Part shown: piece by piece, positions 11,653 to 24,574 of the stretch | How positions within the stretch are numbered: the first letter of the stretch is position 1 | Layout: each line of letters opens with the position of its first letter | NCBI RefSeq assembly: GCF_963678975.1 | Contig: NC_089279.1 | Span: 28,267,609 to 28,331,608 of the forward strand | Source of the DNA: Dysidea avara | Taxonomy: Eukaryota > Porifera > Demospongiae > Dictyoceratida > Dysideidae | DNA: 64,000 bases | Direction of reading: 5' to 3' | Made by a program: the position numbers and the translations under genes | The notes under the pieces: generated by a model | The model's input: the letters and a program-made list of their open reading frames with translations, nothing else | What the model was told of the DNA's origin: nothing | The model's database searches: none

Positions 11653-11921
11653 ATCCACACAAAAACAGCCTAGCTGTGAAAAAATGGTGCAGCTTTAAAA
11701 GCCTGGGTGTGAAGTTGTGAAATCAAAGGTGGTGGCCAAGAAATGGCTGCAATGATGTTAAAGCTAATAAATTTAAACAATGTATACAGCCATTATTAAA
11801 TTTTATTAGCATACATCATTGCAGCCATTTCTTGGTTGTCACCTTTGATTTCACAACTTTTTCACACCCAGGCTTTTAAAGCCGCACCATTTTTTCACAG
11901 CTTGGCTGTTTTTGTGTGGAT
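11653..11921. mobile_element. foldback MITE, family 2, copy b
   Basis: The inverted ends ATCCACACAAAAACAGCC pair with GGCTGTTTTTGTGTGGAT. Inside are the family-2 blocks GGCCAAGAAATGGCTGC and GCTGCACC-type sequence with a short AT-rich loop near 11790. Confidence 0.85.
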
Positions 11922-12257
11922 TTCACTACTTTAAAGAGGCCCCAAAACCAACCTATGGCTGACTTTGAGGTTTGTTTTTACTCACATTTCTTTTTTTCTA
12001 TGCAGACACAATGATAATTATTGAAGACAGACTTACAAATGTATTGCATGATTCAATTCAATATTCGATAATATTATTGTAATTCCCTGATAGAGTGCAC
12101 AGTTGTTTGAGGATTTCTAATAGAACATACATAGAATGTTCTAGAAGAATCTAGTACTTCCATCGGTAGATCTATGAAATTATAAACGTTTGATTACAAG
12201 CGGATTTAAACTAGAAATTTCATTTATAAAGCAGAAATTAAGTGAGGTGATCACCAA

Positions 12258-12330
12258 GGTAGCAGCGGTTCAGGGGTTAAGGATGCAGGTGTTAGGCATG
12301 GTTTGAACTCTGGTAAGGTTTTTTTGACAT
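12258..12330 (+). repeat. tRNA-like SINE head (fragment)
   Basis: AGCGGTTCAGGGGTTAAGG followed 20-30 bases later by GGTTTGAACTCTGG looks like a degenerate tRNA-type A box and B box, ending in a T run. It abuts the element that begins near 12356. Confidence 0.4.
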
Positions 12331-12355
12331 TTTTTGCACACCATTTTACCCCATG

Positions 12356-12897
12356 GTGACTGCTCTATTAGAGTATCTCGATCCCACAATTTTACACTGG
12401 TTTGGTTTTTGCTTTATAACTTTGTCGCTGTTCAAACTATCAAAAGGCACCGCTACGATGATCAGCCTATCTATGGATATTCCTCAGATTTACAGCAAAC
12501 TTGGTATTTGAATCTACCTGTACATGCTCTTCATTTGTGCCAAAGATTGAGGCAATCAATTTACATGCACGTTTCCATTTTACAGCAATTTTGCAAAGTA
12601 TGCGAAAATAAATTGAAGCCCCCGTAGCCCTGTATGACATAAGGAGAAAAAACAAAGAAATTAAAATGAAATTTCAAACTCCCATATCTAGCAAATGGCT
12701 GTTACAAATTTAATCACATTTGCTGTGTGGCCTACCCTACCTGGCGGACAGCTATAATGCTAAAATGGTGTGCTTTGGAGAACAGGCCACGGAGCTATGT
12801 ACGCATGAAAAGGCTGTTTTCTTTCTTTCTGTCAATATACTTGTGGTGTGGTGTACTGGCTTTCTTGGCCGCACGACACACTACCGTGTGTCTTGAT
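12356..12897 (-). mobile_element. element with GACACACGGTAGTGTGTC terminal hairpin, copy b (inverted)
   Basis: Inverted relative to 1368-2180. It begins with GACTGCTCTATTAGAGTATC and ends with GGCCGCACGACACACTACCG followed by TGTGTCTTG. The interior is diverged and partly deleted relative to copy a. Confidence 0.5.
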
Positions 12898-13479
12898 TAA
12901 TGACAAAACATAAACTTACTCGTGGAACAATTGGAGGTACAGGTACAGTATACGCAAACTTGAAAGGACCTAAAATTCACATGATATAAATCACTATAAT
13001 GAACCGAACATGAATACCTGGATGGAGTGGACAGGTCAAGTTTGCATCAGCCAAGACATGACACAGATTTAGAGTTCTATCTACTTCATAAGAATTAAAA
13101 GTAACTTTAAAACTCATTTCTCCTTTATCAACTTCTTCAACTATTTTATGTATACATATATGTACTGTATGGTTAAACAGTAAAATCTTATGATACTTGT
13201 AAAAGGATCACTTACATGACACATAGTGAGTGGCCCTATTAAGGAGGCGGTCTTATATTCTGGAGGTGGCCCTATTATTGAAATTCTCACAAATGCAAAA
13301 GATTTTTTCACCAAACAAATAACAGTTAGCTATTTACTACCTATACATTATATTTTACATTTGAGCATTAATTATAAAGGCCAAAATTTCAAGATGGAGG
13401 TACATGACAACCAGGTGTGGCACAGTGTTAGAGGACATTTAGCTCCATATTACATACAAATCATTACATATCAAAATTG

Positions 13480-13660
13480 CACACGCACACGCACACGCAC
13501 ACACACACACACACATTAAAACAACATATATATTCTATGTAATATATAAACCATGGCTACGAGATGTATTCCACATATATACAACCCGAGTCCGAGGTCA
13601 GAGGAAGTTTACCGCTGATAAACCCCAAGCCCAAACACCAAAGTAGCCATGGTTCATATG
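13480..13660. repeat. CACACG simple repeat and short inverted repeat
   Basis: (CGCACA)n/(CA)n occupies about 13482-13516. Behind it, AACCATGGCTACGAGATG (13551 onward) is inverted against GTAGCCATGGTTCATATG (ending near 13660). Confidence 0.6.
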
Positions 13661-14029
13661 ATATATACTATGACTAGCTAGTTGACTAGCGTGAAATATA
13701 TAAAATATGATTAAAAATGCATAAAAACCTACTAACTAATATGTAAGACTAACCATTTGTAGTAATTTGCAGAGGTAAGTGGACATGACGAATGATGACG
13801 AAGGCTTGAACAGCAATGAAACCCACAATCAAATGTGAGCCAATGGTAAGTCGCTTTGCTAATGCGTACTATTCAAATTTTGTGTGTACAATGGCAATTT
13901 TTGTTGCGATATCTGAAAAAGAAAACCTGGCTCCAGACGCCAAGCGAAGCAGATTATCTCTAAAGTTATAACAATAAATGCAGATAAATTTTCTAAGGAT
14001 TGTTTTGCTGTCGCTTCTAGTAAGGATAT

Positions 14030-15364
14030 AGGAAGCACAGTGTTCCCAAAAATACGAGCAAGTCAACTAAATGGGCTGTAAGGTTATGGTACAAACAAAG
14101 GAATGAACGCTCTGTCGAAAACAAGGTGCCAGAAAATATCCTGCTTAGTGATGACCATGGTGCATTGTGTCACTAGCTGTGTACGTCGCTAATAGGACTA
14201 CGCAAAGAAGATGGTGGCGAATACACTCCAAGGTCTCTTGCTCAATACATTGCAGGGTTGCAGCGATACATCACCAATGAAAAAGGCTGTGCTATTAGAC
14301 TTGCCGATCCAACTAATACTAGCTTTCAACCGCTACATCAAGCACTAAACAATCGATTTCGTGAGTTGCATTCGCATTGCGTTGGAAATTCTAGAAAACA
14401 GGCTGAGATTATCACTCGTGATGAAGAAGAACAACTACAGCAGATGGGTGTACTATCAAGTGAGTCTACTTTGGGGCTTCTTCGTGCTGTTTCCTACTTG
14501 AATGGGCTTAATTTTGTCCTTCGAGGGGGCGATGAACATCGCAAATTAAAGATATCACAGTTTGCTTATAGTGAGGTTGCCAATCCTGACAACCCTCGTG
14601 AGATGATTCACTATGAGCAATACACAGAGCATGGATCTAAAAATCACCCTGGTGGTAGCCATCAGCTTAATGAAAACAATAAGGTTGTGACTCAGTTTGT
14701 CAAACCAGAGCTGGGAGATAAATGCCATGTATTTTTACTTGAGCTGCATTTGTCCAAGCTACCAAACAGTGTATTTCAAGGTGATGTTTTCTATATGAAG
14801 CTAAAACCTTGTGTTCCAGATTCACCAGCCGATCCATGGTATATGAATATAGCAATTGGTCATAACACTCTGTCTAGTATGCTGAAAGAGATTGCAAAAG
14901 CAGAAAGTTTAGATGTAACAGACAAAAGTAACCACAGCTTACGATCAACTGCAATCAGTTGGATGTACGAGGGCAGAGTGCCTGAAAAGCTCATCATGGA
15001 AAAGTCTGGTCACTTGTCAGCTAATGGCATGCATCCTTATGAACGCACTAGTCTAGCCCAACAGCAAACAGTATGTGATACAATTTCTAGTGTACCGTTA
15101 ATGGCTGCTAAAATGGGGAACAAAGGAAAAGGTCTACCCAAAGTCTACCAAGATGACATCAATACAGTAGAGTCAGATGTCAAGTAGTAAGGACACTGTT
15201 AATGAACATCAAGATATGAAAACCCGATTGTCGAGGATGAAAGTAAAAAGGATGAGTCTGGAGGAAAAACAGTATCAGGTACTAAGGAAGAGGCTATAGA
15301 TATCATGAGAGGCTTACAATTTAGCAACCTGACAGGGTGCACCATTAACTTCAGTGTAAGGTGA
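14030..15364 (+). pseudogene. Crypton-type tyrosine recombinase (DUF3504/ZMYM-KIAA1958-like), broken
   Basis: All segments are in one frame. From about 14045: VPKNTSKSTKWAVRLW, the usual N-terminal start of the core, then VPENILLSD, then an in-frame TAG (14174-14176) where relatives carry tryptophan, then RKEDGGEYTPRSLAQYI. An open run of about 310 codons follows to 15187. It holds the recombinase signatures: an arginine in LRGGDEHRKL, HSLR (H-x-x-R), a GH, and the presumed nucleophile tyrosine in HPYERTS. After 15187 a one-base shift and a compensating shift near 15220 restore a C-terminus ending FSNLTGCTINFSVR, TGA at 15362-15364. In Cryptons and host genes derived from them this domain binds DNA and, when active, cuts and joins strands. 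The catalytic set is present, but one stop and two shifts argue for a dead copy. Upstream coding sequence was not resolved. Confidence 0.8.
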
Positions 15365-16239
15365 CTTGCAGCTGTTCTGCATTGCTGAATAACATGTGAT
15401 TATTTTTGTAATTTAAACTGAGTTTGTACCTGTTGAAAAGTGTAGGCAATAATGTGCTTGTAATTGATAAACTGGAATCCACACGTAGTGCGGTCTAGCT
15501 TTTATGCCTGTCACTGAGCCTAGGATTGGGTTGTATATATGTAGAATATACCGAAGTAGCCATGATGTATGCCATGACTTAATTGACGCACAGCATACAA
15601 ACACCACACGTACACTAACTAACGTATAAAGGAACTCATACGTAATTCACAGTAGTTAGGCATGGTAGATTTGCTTGCAGCATAGTCATCCTCGCGATTC
15701 AGTTGGCTGACAACGCAAAATCGATTGTGGCACTTGTTAAATACATTTCCGTATATTGCTAGGAGTTGTCCGTTCATATCAACAAACGTAGTAACAACGT
15801 TACCTGCCGCTAACCACATCATCGAAGTTTTCAGGTATGTCTATAAAACGAATCTAGTGCTTACACTCTTACTGGCTGGGGTGATTGGTCGCCTAGCACG
15901 ACAAGGGCTATTAGCCTGAATCATCTGGGTGATTAGTCATGCTAGCGTGGGCGTCGTTTGCTCGCCTACGTCGGGTTATCAGCCCATAATCATGACACTG
16001 TAATGTGTCACATGACCACCCAGGTGAGTATATATATATACTCACCTCAGGAAGGTCACCTGTAGTTGTGGGGTATATATGCCCTATATGCAACCAGTGG
16101 CGCCTTTAAAGTTTCACATGATCATGGTATATATATATATATATTACCAACACACTCTTTATAGCTCACTCATAAATGTAGCAAAACAAAGAGGATCACT
16201 TACAAATGAAGATATAAACTAGCTGACATTTAACCCTTA
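15365..16239. other. no gene seen; one perfect palindrome
   Basis: AT-rich with several short open frames lacking family resemblance. A perfect 24-bp palindrome centred on an AT run (GGTGAGTATATA and its complement) lies at about 16022-16045, and a TA microsatellite at 16128-16145. Confidence 0.4.
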
Positions 16240-16620
16240 CTCCACATTACTGAATTACTGTAGGGATGCAAGTATAAGGAAGACATAATGCGCTACCATA
16301 AAACAACACCTTCCACTGTTAGTAAAATGAAATGGGACACAAAGGAGGACAAAGTTAAGTCCATGATGCATGCAAACATTTACATACTGTGGCATGGAAC
16401 TGTGGGCTAGAGTGATATCTAACAGTGAAAAAATCAAGCCTGTAGCCTTGAGTTACACTTGTCTGAAGGTGTAAAGCAAGAAGGCAGTTAAATAGTTAGT
16501 AAATCAATAGAAAATGCTATTAAAATAAAAATATTATATTTCTGTAGCAACTGAACAGAAACATTTTTGGCTGCCCTGAAGATACTTCTGGGTTAGTTAT
16601 ACCTAACCGCTCCATGAAGG
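16240..16620. repeat. dispersed repeat, relative of 6640-7160
   Basis: It shares AAAAAATCAAGCC, GAGTTACACTTGTCTGAAGG and GGTTAGTTATACCTAACCG with the copy near 7 kb, diverged. Confidence 0.5.
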
Positions 16621-17059
16621 TATTGTAAGCTAATTGCTTGTCAATATAAAAGTACACACCTCCATCATCCCTAATATACAGTACTAGTGTACTGTGGTGA
16701 TTGGTTAATGGGTGTAGCTCTACATAAGCCTACAGACAGCAATACATATTCCTGGTAAATGGGAAAGGCTCACATAAACTTACAGATGGCAAAACTTATT
16801 TCTTACTGCTTGAGCAATTGCTCACAATTCAAAAAGGTTTCAGGGTTTTAGTTTGGTACCTAAGCTGGTGCATATCAAATAGAAATCTTACGAGAAGGCA
16901 CTTATAAAGGTTAATCCATAAGCAACACCCTGCCAAATGGGCTGGGGTATTAGATTACGGTCATGATATGCAGTCAATCTCACCAGCAATGACCCAATCT
17001 TCAATCACTGCCCTCCATATTGTCCACATCGTCAAGTCTGGGTCAGATCTAGATGTTTT

Positions 17060-17430
17060 ATGAAGTAGGTGAGACCCATTTGACTTGAGCCAATTATGCT
17101 TGAGCCAATTATGCTTGAGCCAATTATGCTTGAGCCAATTATGCTTTTGAGCAATGCTTACTAAGCTCAAAATTATGCTTTCAAAATCAAAATTATGTAT
17201 GCTTGAGAGCTGACTGTTTTATTAGAGTATCTGTAAGGATGCAAACAATTCACCAAGAAACAGTAGAATATTAATCGCAACAATAATGTGTAGTGTGCTC
17301 AAGTGTGTTCATTAATTGCTTCTTGTTGGCACACACATTTTCAATTTAATTAAACCACCTTATTGCTCTGCCATATTGCTTAGTGCTTTTTCAAAACCTA
17401 CGTATCACGCTCAAATTATGCTAGCAATAT
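17060..17430. repeat. ATTATGC-rich dispersed repeat with 15-bp tandem array
   Basis: Four direct copies of TTGAGCCAATTATGC lie near 17098-17155. The downstream part (GCTCAAAATTATGC, GACTGTTTTATTAGAGTATC, AATAATGTGTAGTGTG) is diverged-homologous to 21910-22230 and shares ATTATGC blocks with the hAT element at 28473-28929. Confidence 0.6.
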
Positions 17431-17944
17431 TGGTGCAAGATTACTTAGCCCAGACAAAATATGACCTAGGTGACCAGGAACCTGACCCGGTTTCTTACAT
17501 AGACATACACATTTGTATAATTATGCAGCTATTTTGCATAGCTACAAGTCTTACCCAGATTTCCACTGAAAAATATTGTCACATTTTTATTTACTTGTGG
17601 TGGATGAGGAGAATATGTCACATGGACATCTTTAACTTTGTCATTTGAGGTACCTATATACAAAGCAGATAGACAATTTCAATACTTATTACTTATCACT
17701 AATAGCCGAAATTAGCACTGTTCCCCCTAAGCTAAAACATATTCATTCAAAACCAAAGCAAAGAGCTACATTACTTCAGTGCTGGTCACTGTAAAGTGTT
17801 AATAATAACAATCAAAGGTATTCAAAACACATTATTACTATTATCATCGATTCATTACCTGTATCCCACTATCCCACTATAAAGAAAGCACCAAAAGTTG
17901 TAGCGATTCATGTGCAAAAGGCAGATTGATTACTGTAATATTAT
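17431..17944. other. no gene seen
   Basis: AT-rich. The 110-codon frame ending at 17648 starts in the preceding repeat and has no recognisable domain. Confidence 0.35.
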
Positions 17945-18202
17945 TAATATATTAAAAATTATTTATTTAAAATGACGTAGGGATCCAAGTGATAAAAAGT
18001 AGTGAAACAAGAGATGAATGATGGTATTACAGCATAGCACACTGGGTAAATCCCTACTTTGGCATGTTATAACAATGATTTTGTTCAATGCCAAAGTGGG
18101 AATTTTCCCACCAAACTATGTTGTAATACCATCATTCGTCTCTTGTTTCACTACTTGTTATTGCTTAGCTCCCTACTTAATTAATAATTTTTAATATACT
18201 AG
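17945..18202. mobile_element. foldback MITE, family 3, copy b
   Basis: The arms ATATTAAAAATTATTTA and TAATAATTTTTAATATA enclose AAGTAGTGAAACAAG and CTTGTTTCACTACTTG. The loop lies near 18070-18090. It shares the GTGAAACAAG block with 6305-6597. Confidence 0.8.
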
Positions 18203-18736
18203 TTTGTTAGATTTTTTGTGGTAGCATACAGCTATATACATGTGACTGCCCTATTACTGTTACTGCTATCTCAAGTCAGCCTTTCACCTACTAGGAGGCT
18301 GTGTCACTATTTCACCTGTGCTAGCATTGTGAATACAGCTAGACCAATAATAACAGGGGGTGTCATTGCGATTAAGTAAAAAGATTGTTAAGAGAGGTAT
18401 GTTCTCAGTGCTCGATCATTATTAATCAATGGTTAATAGACATGGTATTAAACCTATTGTGAAGTTACAGGTATCCACCGAACATAAAAATAAGTTTGTG
18501 GCATCTAAATATGCTGCTCAAGGAAAGTGTTGATAGGGAAAATTAATGTCTCGATATGGTTTCATTGCATGAAGAAGGATGAAGAGCCAGCCTGATTGAA
18601 GATAAAATGAAAGCCAGGCACAGAGGGCACACAGTCATCGGAACCCCAAAAGGCACATCCCACTGGTGAGTTTGCTATTGTGGTGTAAAATGTTGGCCAA
18701 GCGCTGTTTCGTTTGGTCTCCACCCTTGCAACTGTG

Positions 18737-18788
18737 GTCGGTCGGTCGGTCGGTCGGGCGGGCGGGCGGGCAGGCAGGCAGGCAGACA
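18737..18788. repeat. GGTC/GGGC/AGGC tetranucleotide microsatellite
   Basis: Consecutive runs of (GGTC)n, (GGGC)n and (AGGC)n suggest stepwise mutation of one array. Non-coding on both strands. Confidence 0.85.
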
Positions 18789-20110
18789 AAAATTAGAGTT
18801 TTGGTGATTTTTTAAAATGCTATATCCAAAGTGTTATCTTGTTTTTAATGCTGTATTTGGTGATAGATGGACCAATTTTATTCTATAAAGGTGATTTTTG
18901 TCGTGTATGATTTTTAAGGGTGGAATTTTAGGCGGCGCACGTTATTTTTGGGCTGATCCCTACTTAAACAGTATTACCATACTGTTTGATAAACTCAACC
19001 TCAACAGGAGTTTATGAACCACCTAAAGTCATGACACTTGGTTCTGAGTTAGCACATACTCTATGCCTTTCATATACATCTTGAGCTAAAATGCTATGGT
19101 AAAAGTAGGGCCAAAACAAATACTGCCAATATTCAGATACCTAGCCAATACTCGGATACCTATTTAAGATTTCATTATTTAGACAGAAAATTGGTATCCG
19201 AGTATTCAATAAAATCATATGACCGTTCATTTAGCAGCTAATGTGATGCATTTCTCATCAGAAAAGACACTATGACAGCTGAGGAGCAGTGTTGAACAAG
19301 TAGCTTGGATATTACCTATTACTCTTTACTTTTACACCAATGTAATAACAGTTAGCTACTTATATTACAATGACAATAATTATTTTTTTGCTAACTAGCC
19401 AGCTACAATAAAAGTATTCCTCCTCATGATACTTCCACCTGGGTGTGTTTTCTTTACCGGTAGCTCTATATGGGTCAGCCCAGGGACAAATCCAAGAGCT
19501 GGCAAGGGGAGGGGCACAAACAGCTAAATTGTAAGTGGTTAGGGCAGGTTGGGGAGAGCAGATTTCCTTGTTATTTGCTGCTTTGTAATCACCTCTTAGT
19601 AGCATCTCACTGTGTTGAGTTTTGCCATTTTGACCTTTGGTTGTGAAGCTAATTTAAAAGGCTGTGAATGATGTAAACACCAGCAACATGATGATTAATT
19701 TTAGAGACGCTTAGTGGTAGGTGTACAAAGCACACCCAGCATGCAAAGCATGTTAATTCTAGGGGGACTGGTGGCATGCCCCCCCTACCCCCAAGAAAAT
19801 TAGGTGTTTTACACTCTTCTATTATACAAGTATATCCAGCTACTATAACATTTCTATTTTATTACAGAGCTTATCATTAGAACCTGATAGTTTCCCACAT
19901 TGTCACATTCCCTTGCTGCATCAATCATTTTATAGTGACTAAATGCAACAAATAAAAAATTACAGCAGAACAGACTAAAACCATTGCATTCTGGGTCATG
20001 TGAGCTATATTTATAATTATCTGTCTGTCTGCAGTGTGGCATTAGGACATGGATGGAAGGCTGAGTTTAAAAGCAAGCAAGCATCCACTGAACAATAACT
20101 GTTTTTAGAA
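18789..20110. other. no gene; diverged hAT relic at about 19104-19330
   Basis: AGGGCCAAAACAAATACTG and the following 200 bases (TACTCGGATACC, CATATGACC, ATGTGATGCATTT) are diverged-homologous to the left half of the hAT element at 52282-52635. The remainder shows no coding signal. Confidence 0.45.
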
Positions 20111-20627
20111 CTGCTTAGGAATCATCCATTATTTTAGCTTATTTGTAACAGTACCAAGAGTATGCTTTCACTCGATCAGAACACATCCAAATGGAACAGG
20201 ATCATGGTCAGTAGTAAAGGACAAGTCTGGTACTGTACTGGCATAGAACTCACTGGCATGAAGTTCACAATTTACTCATGCACTTTTAAAATGTTGGCCT
20301 TAATAGCACCATAAATAGAAATAATTTAGCACTGGCGTTCGGTTAGAATGTAGTGGGAGCTGAGTCACAGCTGGAGTCTGAAAAATTGCTGCAAGAGCTG
20401 GCTATGCAGCCAAAATTAATAGTGTACACAAGATCAATATTCTCTCGATGTCTACATTCTGATAAATCAGAAGATGAAGCAAGCAGATATACTCACTATA
20501 AGGAAAAACTTGTTCACATACTGAATATACAGTATAACATCAACATTGTTTATATTACATTTTTGGGTAGGAGGGACTAGGAGGTAAGCAAAGAGTACCT
20601 CTGTGAAAATTATGGATGATCCCTTTG
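20111..20627. mobile_element. MITE-like repeat with GGATCATCCAT ends, copy a
   Basis: The ends GGAATCATCCATTATTTT and AAAATTATGGATGATCC are inverted. Interior blocks (AATTTAGCACTGGCGTT, GCTGAGTCACAGCTGGA, TTTTTGGGTAGGAGGGA) recur in order at 41432-41860. No clear target duplication was found. Confidence 0.6.
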
Positions 20628-20743
20628 CATTAAAGTAGTCAGTGGATGGAGAAATGCATGCTTTAGCTACCATGCACTGGCTTTTTTACATCTAAAGATT
20701 AGGGTATAACGATTTAAATGCTTGTAGAACTTGCATTTATGCA

Positions 20744-20784
20744 GTGGTGGCCAAGATGGAATTCTTCTATCTTGGCCACCACTA
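20744..20784. repeat. strong short hairpin
   Basis: AGTGGTGGCCAAGAT and ATCTTGGCCACCACT form arms of 15 or more bases around a loop near 20764. It is isolated from any gene. Confidence 0.7.
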
Positions 20785-21909
20785 CATGTCATTCCTTTTC
20801 ACAGCTTTCTGCAGTTTCTCTCAGATAGAAACTTTTCAACATCTGGCAGGCTGGGACACCTAAATTTATTATTACCGCCGGAAATCCCCTTCAGAAATTC
20901 CTAGAACCTTAATAATGCCCTTTGTGGTTAAACTGTGCCGAAAGTACTCACTCACCGCATGAATCTAACTTGCACGTAGCTTGGGGAGGACTCTTCCATA
21001 TTAATGCATTAGCGGAAATCAGGACAAAAAGTGCTGTAAACCAAGCGCTGTACTTCAATGCTCCGAACATCCTCTGAGATCTTCAGAAGAATCCGACCCG
21101 ACAACGCGTATATTTACGGAACACCGTTACGTCATGTGGAAAGCCACGATGTTTTACGGAATTCTTTATATCGATCACGTGATTTCTTAAGGTTGGTGGC
21201 GCACGCAAAATTCCTTAAGCTTCACAACAAGCACTATGATTAGGCCATCATATCACGTTTGTGTAACCTAATTTTTGAGGAGAATATGCATGTCCTGTCC
21301 TTTCATGTGATGTGCAATAAATTATTCAGTTAGATTTAACATTTGTCTCCTTTGTGCATGTAATAGGTTATAGTGGCGGATGCACGTGCCCCCCCCCTAG
21401 TTTGAAGACGTACATGCAAAACCAAACATTTCATTCAATCAAGGGTTTTCATGAAGGTACTGTACATAGTGCTCATTTATGTACAACAAGACAACATAGT
21501 GAAAACATTTACATTTCTGCATTCGGAGGAGAGCTATCATTCTTCGAACACTTAGTGAGTTACAACAATTAACATTGAAATGCTTAAGATCACTCTACTA
21601 ATTTTGTGCTGTACCTTTACCGCTTAGAACACTTAGCTAATTACTGGACATGATGGTTTCCAATTAGCCAATTGAATCCAGTTACTAAGGGCAATGATTT
21701 TGAAGCTCCCTATTGGCAGATTATGACTGGCAGTTAGATGGGACTGTATTGTGCAAGGTTATGAGAGTCCCCACCATGCAAGGATACCTCCTATATGGAC
21801 CATTCACACTATACCAACCCTTCTCTGGTGTGTTTGTGTGTGTTTGTGTGAGCGTGCATGTGTGTGTGCACGTACACACGTGTGCGCACGTTACATGTCT
21901 CCATACCAA
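20785..21909. other. no gene seen
   Basis: There is a C run near 21391 and a GT-rich tract near 21828-21890. The overlapping short open frames over the GT tract are low complexity. Confidence 0.4.
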
Positions 21910-22230
21910 TCGAGGAGGGTTAGGCTTGAGACAATTATGCTTTTAAAATGCTTTTGAGCAGTGCTCAAAAATCAAGACTATCATGCTCAAAAATTTCAAG
22001 GCTATGCTTGATAGTTGACTGTTTTATTAAAGTATATCAGCATTTCCCGACTGCTGTTATTATTCTGCAAAGTGTCAATAATCAACCATGAAACAGTAAC
22101 AGGTTAGTAATAATGTGTAGTGTGTCATGTTTTGCTGTATTTTTGGCATGAACATTGCACATTTAGTTTAAAATGTTGATAATCACCCTATTATGCTGGC
22201 TTAATGCTTTTCACAGAAAAAAAACGTCAA
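21910..22230. repeat. ATTATGC-rich dispersed repeat, copy b
   Basis: Diverged homologue of 17060-17430: TTGAGACAATTATGC, GACTGTTTTATTAAAGTAT, AATAATGTGTAGTGTG. Confidence 0.55.
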
Positions 22231-22394
22231 CTGTCTGGTAGTCCAGAACACACCTCATATCTTGTACCTCAGAACACACCATAATATCATGGTCCTCAGA
22301 AATTCATTGTCCATGCCACATGTCTGGAATTGGTAATTTGGCCTGTGCAGCATTTAAAATTCAGGACATACCATATATCATGTACCGCAAAACA

Positions 22395-22930
22395 CATTTT
22401 ATGTCATGTTCTTCAGGACACATCATATGCTTTTAACTTAGGACACACCATATACTTGTTTAACTTAGGACACACCATGTGCTTTTTTAACTTAGGACAC
22501 ACCATATACTTTTTTAACTTACTGTAGGACACACCATATACTTGTTTAACTTAGGACACACCATGTGCTTTTTTAACTTAGGACACACCATATACTTTTT
22601 TAACTTACTGTAGGACACACCATGTACTTGTTTAACTTAGGACACACCATGTGCTTTTTTAACTTAGGACACACCATATACTTTTTTAACTTACTGTAGG
22701 ACACACCATGTACTTGTTTAACTTAGGACACACCATGTGCTTTTTTAACTTAGGACACACCATATACTTTTTTAACTTACTGTAGGACACACCATATACT
22801 TGTTTAACTTAGGACATGGTTTTAACTTAGGACACACCATGTGCTTTTTTAACTTAGGACACACCATGGTACTCGTTTAACTTAGGACACACCATGTACT
22901 TGTTTAACTTAGGACACACCATGTACCTTG
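22395..22930. repeat. minisatellite with 86-bp higher-order unit
   Basis: The basic unit is 27 bp (GGACACACCATATACTTGTT then TAACTTA). Three units of 27, 27 and 32 bp make an 86-bp block, repeated about four times, with the 32-bp member carrying an extra CTGTA. Flanking decayed units (GGACACACC with other spacers) extend to about 22250 and 23070. Confidence 0.85.
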
Positions 22931-24574
22931 CACCTAAGCACATATGCCATATACCATGCACTTAAGGACACAACATAATATATCTTGTACTTCAGGACAC
23001 ACCATAAATCTTGCACCTAAGCACACACCATATACGTACCATCCACTTTGATTTAGGACACACCATATATCAGGACATCCATTGTGCACATCATGTGTCT
23101 GAAAATTGGAAACATGTTCTGTGCTATAGTCAAATTTAACAGGGTATATCATGTGTCCACAAGAAAAGTAAATTTGAACTTTTCTCTGAGTTTCCTTTGC
23201 CTGCCCTGTACCAGGAAATATGAATTTTTCAAGTGTTTGTTGGTCAATATTTTGCTTGAAATTTTGCCAGCATAATTGGCATGAGTCTTAAGGAGGATAC
23301 TAATTCACCCCTTTGAGTAGCAAAAATTCACGGACTGACACAAATCAGGACATCTTTGAGTGCTTACTGTGTCAAGTTTCCATGGAAACAGGAGCACCCA
23401 CCTCTCCCATCAAACTATACTGCGTGTATGAAGAAGACTCATTCCTTAGCTCACAAACTAACCCAAGACTAAGGACTCCTACAACTCTACTGTAAAATTA
23501 TTGTGGAACAACAGCAAAGAAATGAAAAACCATGGGTGTCCACTATATGCCACACAACTTGCTAAGAAAGGCCTCATCGACAACACTTTATCGGGAAATT
23601 ATAACTGTAGTTTCCATTCATTGGGAAACCCCAACATGAAATGATTGCCTTCTGACAGGCCTTCACTTTGACTGACATGTGTAGTATTTTGATCGCATCC
23701 CACTGATCTGGAAAAGGCATTCTTACAAGCAGAAGTAGACAGGAACTATATACGAGTTTCTTGTGGTTATCTACTACCTGTAACTAACTAACAATGAGCA
23801 ATTTTGTAGCATTTGTACAAACTTGGCAAACATACACATGTGTCATGTAACTAACTAACTGTAACTAACGCCCCTGTAAATAACATAACTATGGAGAATA
23901 TCAACATCATTTTTTCTGGTTGTGTCACTACATCACAAGCTGTGAGAAGGAATCACGTTTGAATGGTGTCAAATTTAACTTGAGATCATGTGCCCTAAAC
24001 TGCACAGAGTTACAAATGCTGGCAACTAAAGAAGGCGCAACATGTACAGATACTAACACAACAGTTAACCAACTTGGCTTATTGTAGAATACATCTACTA
24101 GTTATATACAACAAATCAGTTTCTCCTCAATCTGGCCCAGGAAGACCAGTCTGTCTCAAAGAAAAGTATGCTCTAGGAAAGTCCACAATCCTCTTAAAAT
24201 CCTTTCACCTATTATAGTTCAAGCAAGAATCTTCATGCAAGAATTTGTGATGGCCTGGTGGTGATTGGGATGAGCCCCTAGATCAGAAGCATAAGGCAAA
24301 AAATTGCTGAACACCTGTAAGGCACTACTGACTTCTTACTTCCAAGATATTAACTGACCCTGTGTCTAGGAAAGTGTTTTGTGATAAGAAGACACACAGA
24401 ACAGTGATATACATTTGCCAGGAAAATCAGATATATTTTCAAAACTAGAATAGTTCCAATGAAGAATCACATACTCCCAAGTCTAGAGTTAATGGCAGCT
24501 GTGGTTGGTTGGTGACATCTTGGTAAATTTGTATTGAAGTCTTTCACCATCTCCATTTTGATATCATGATGTGG

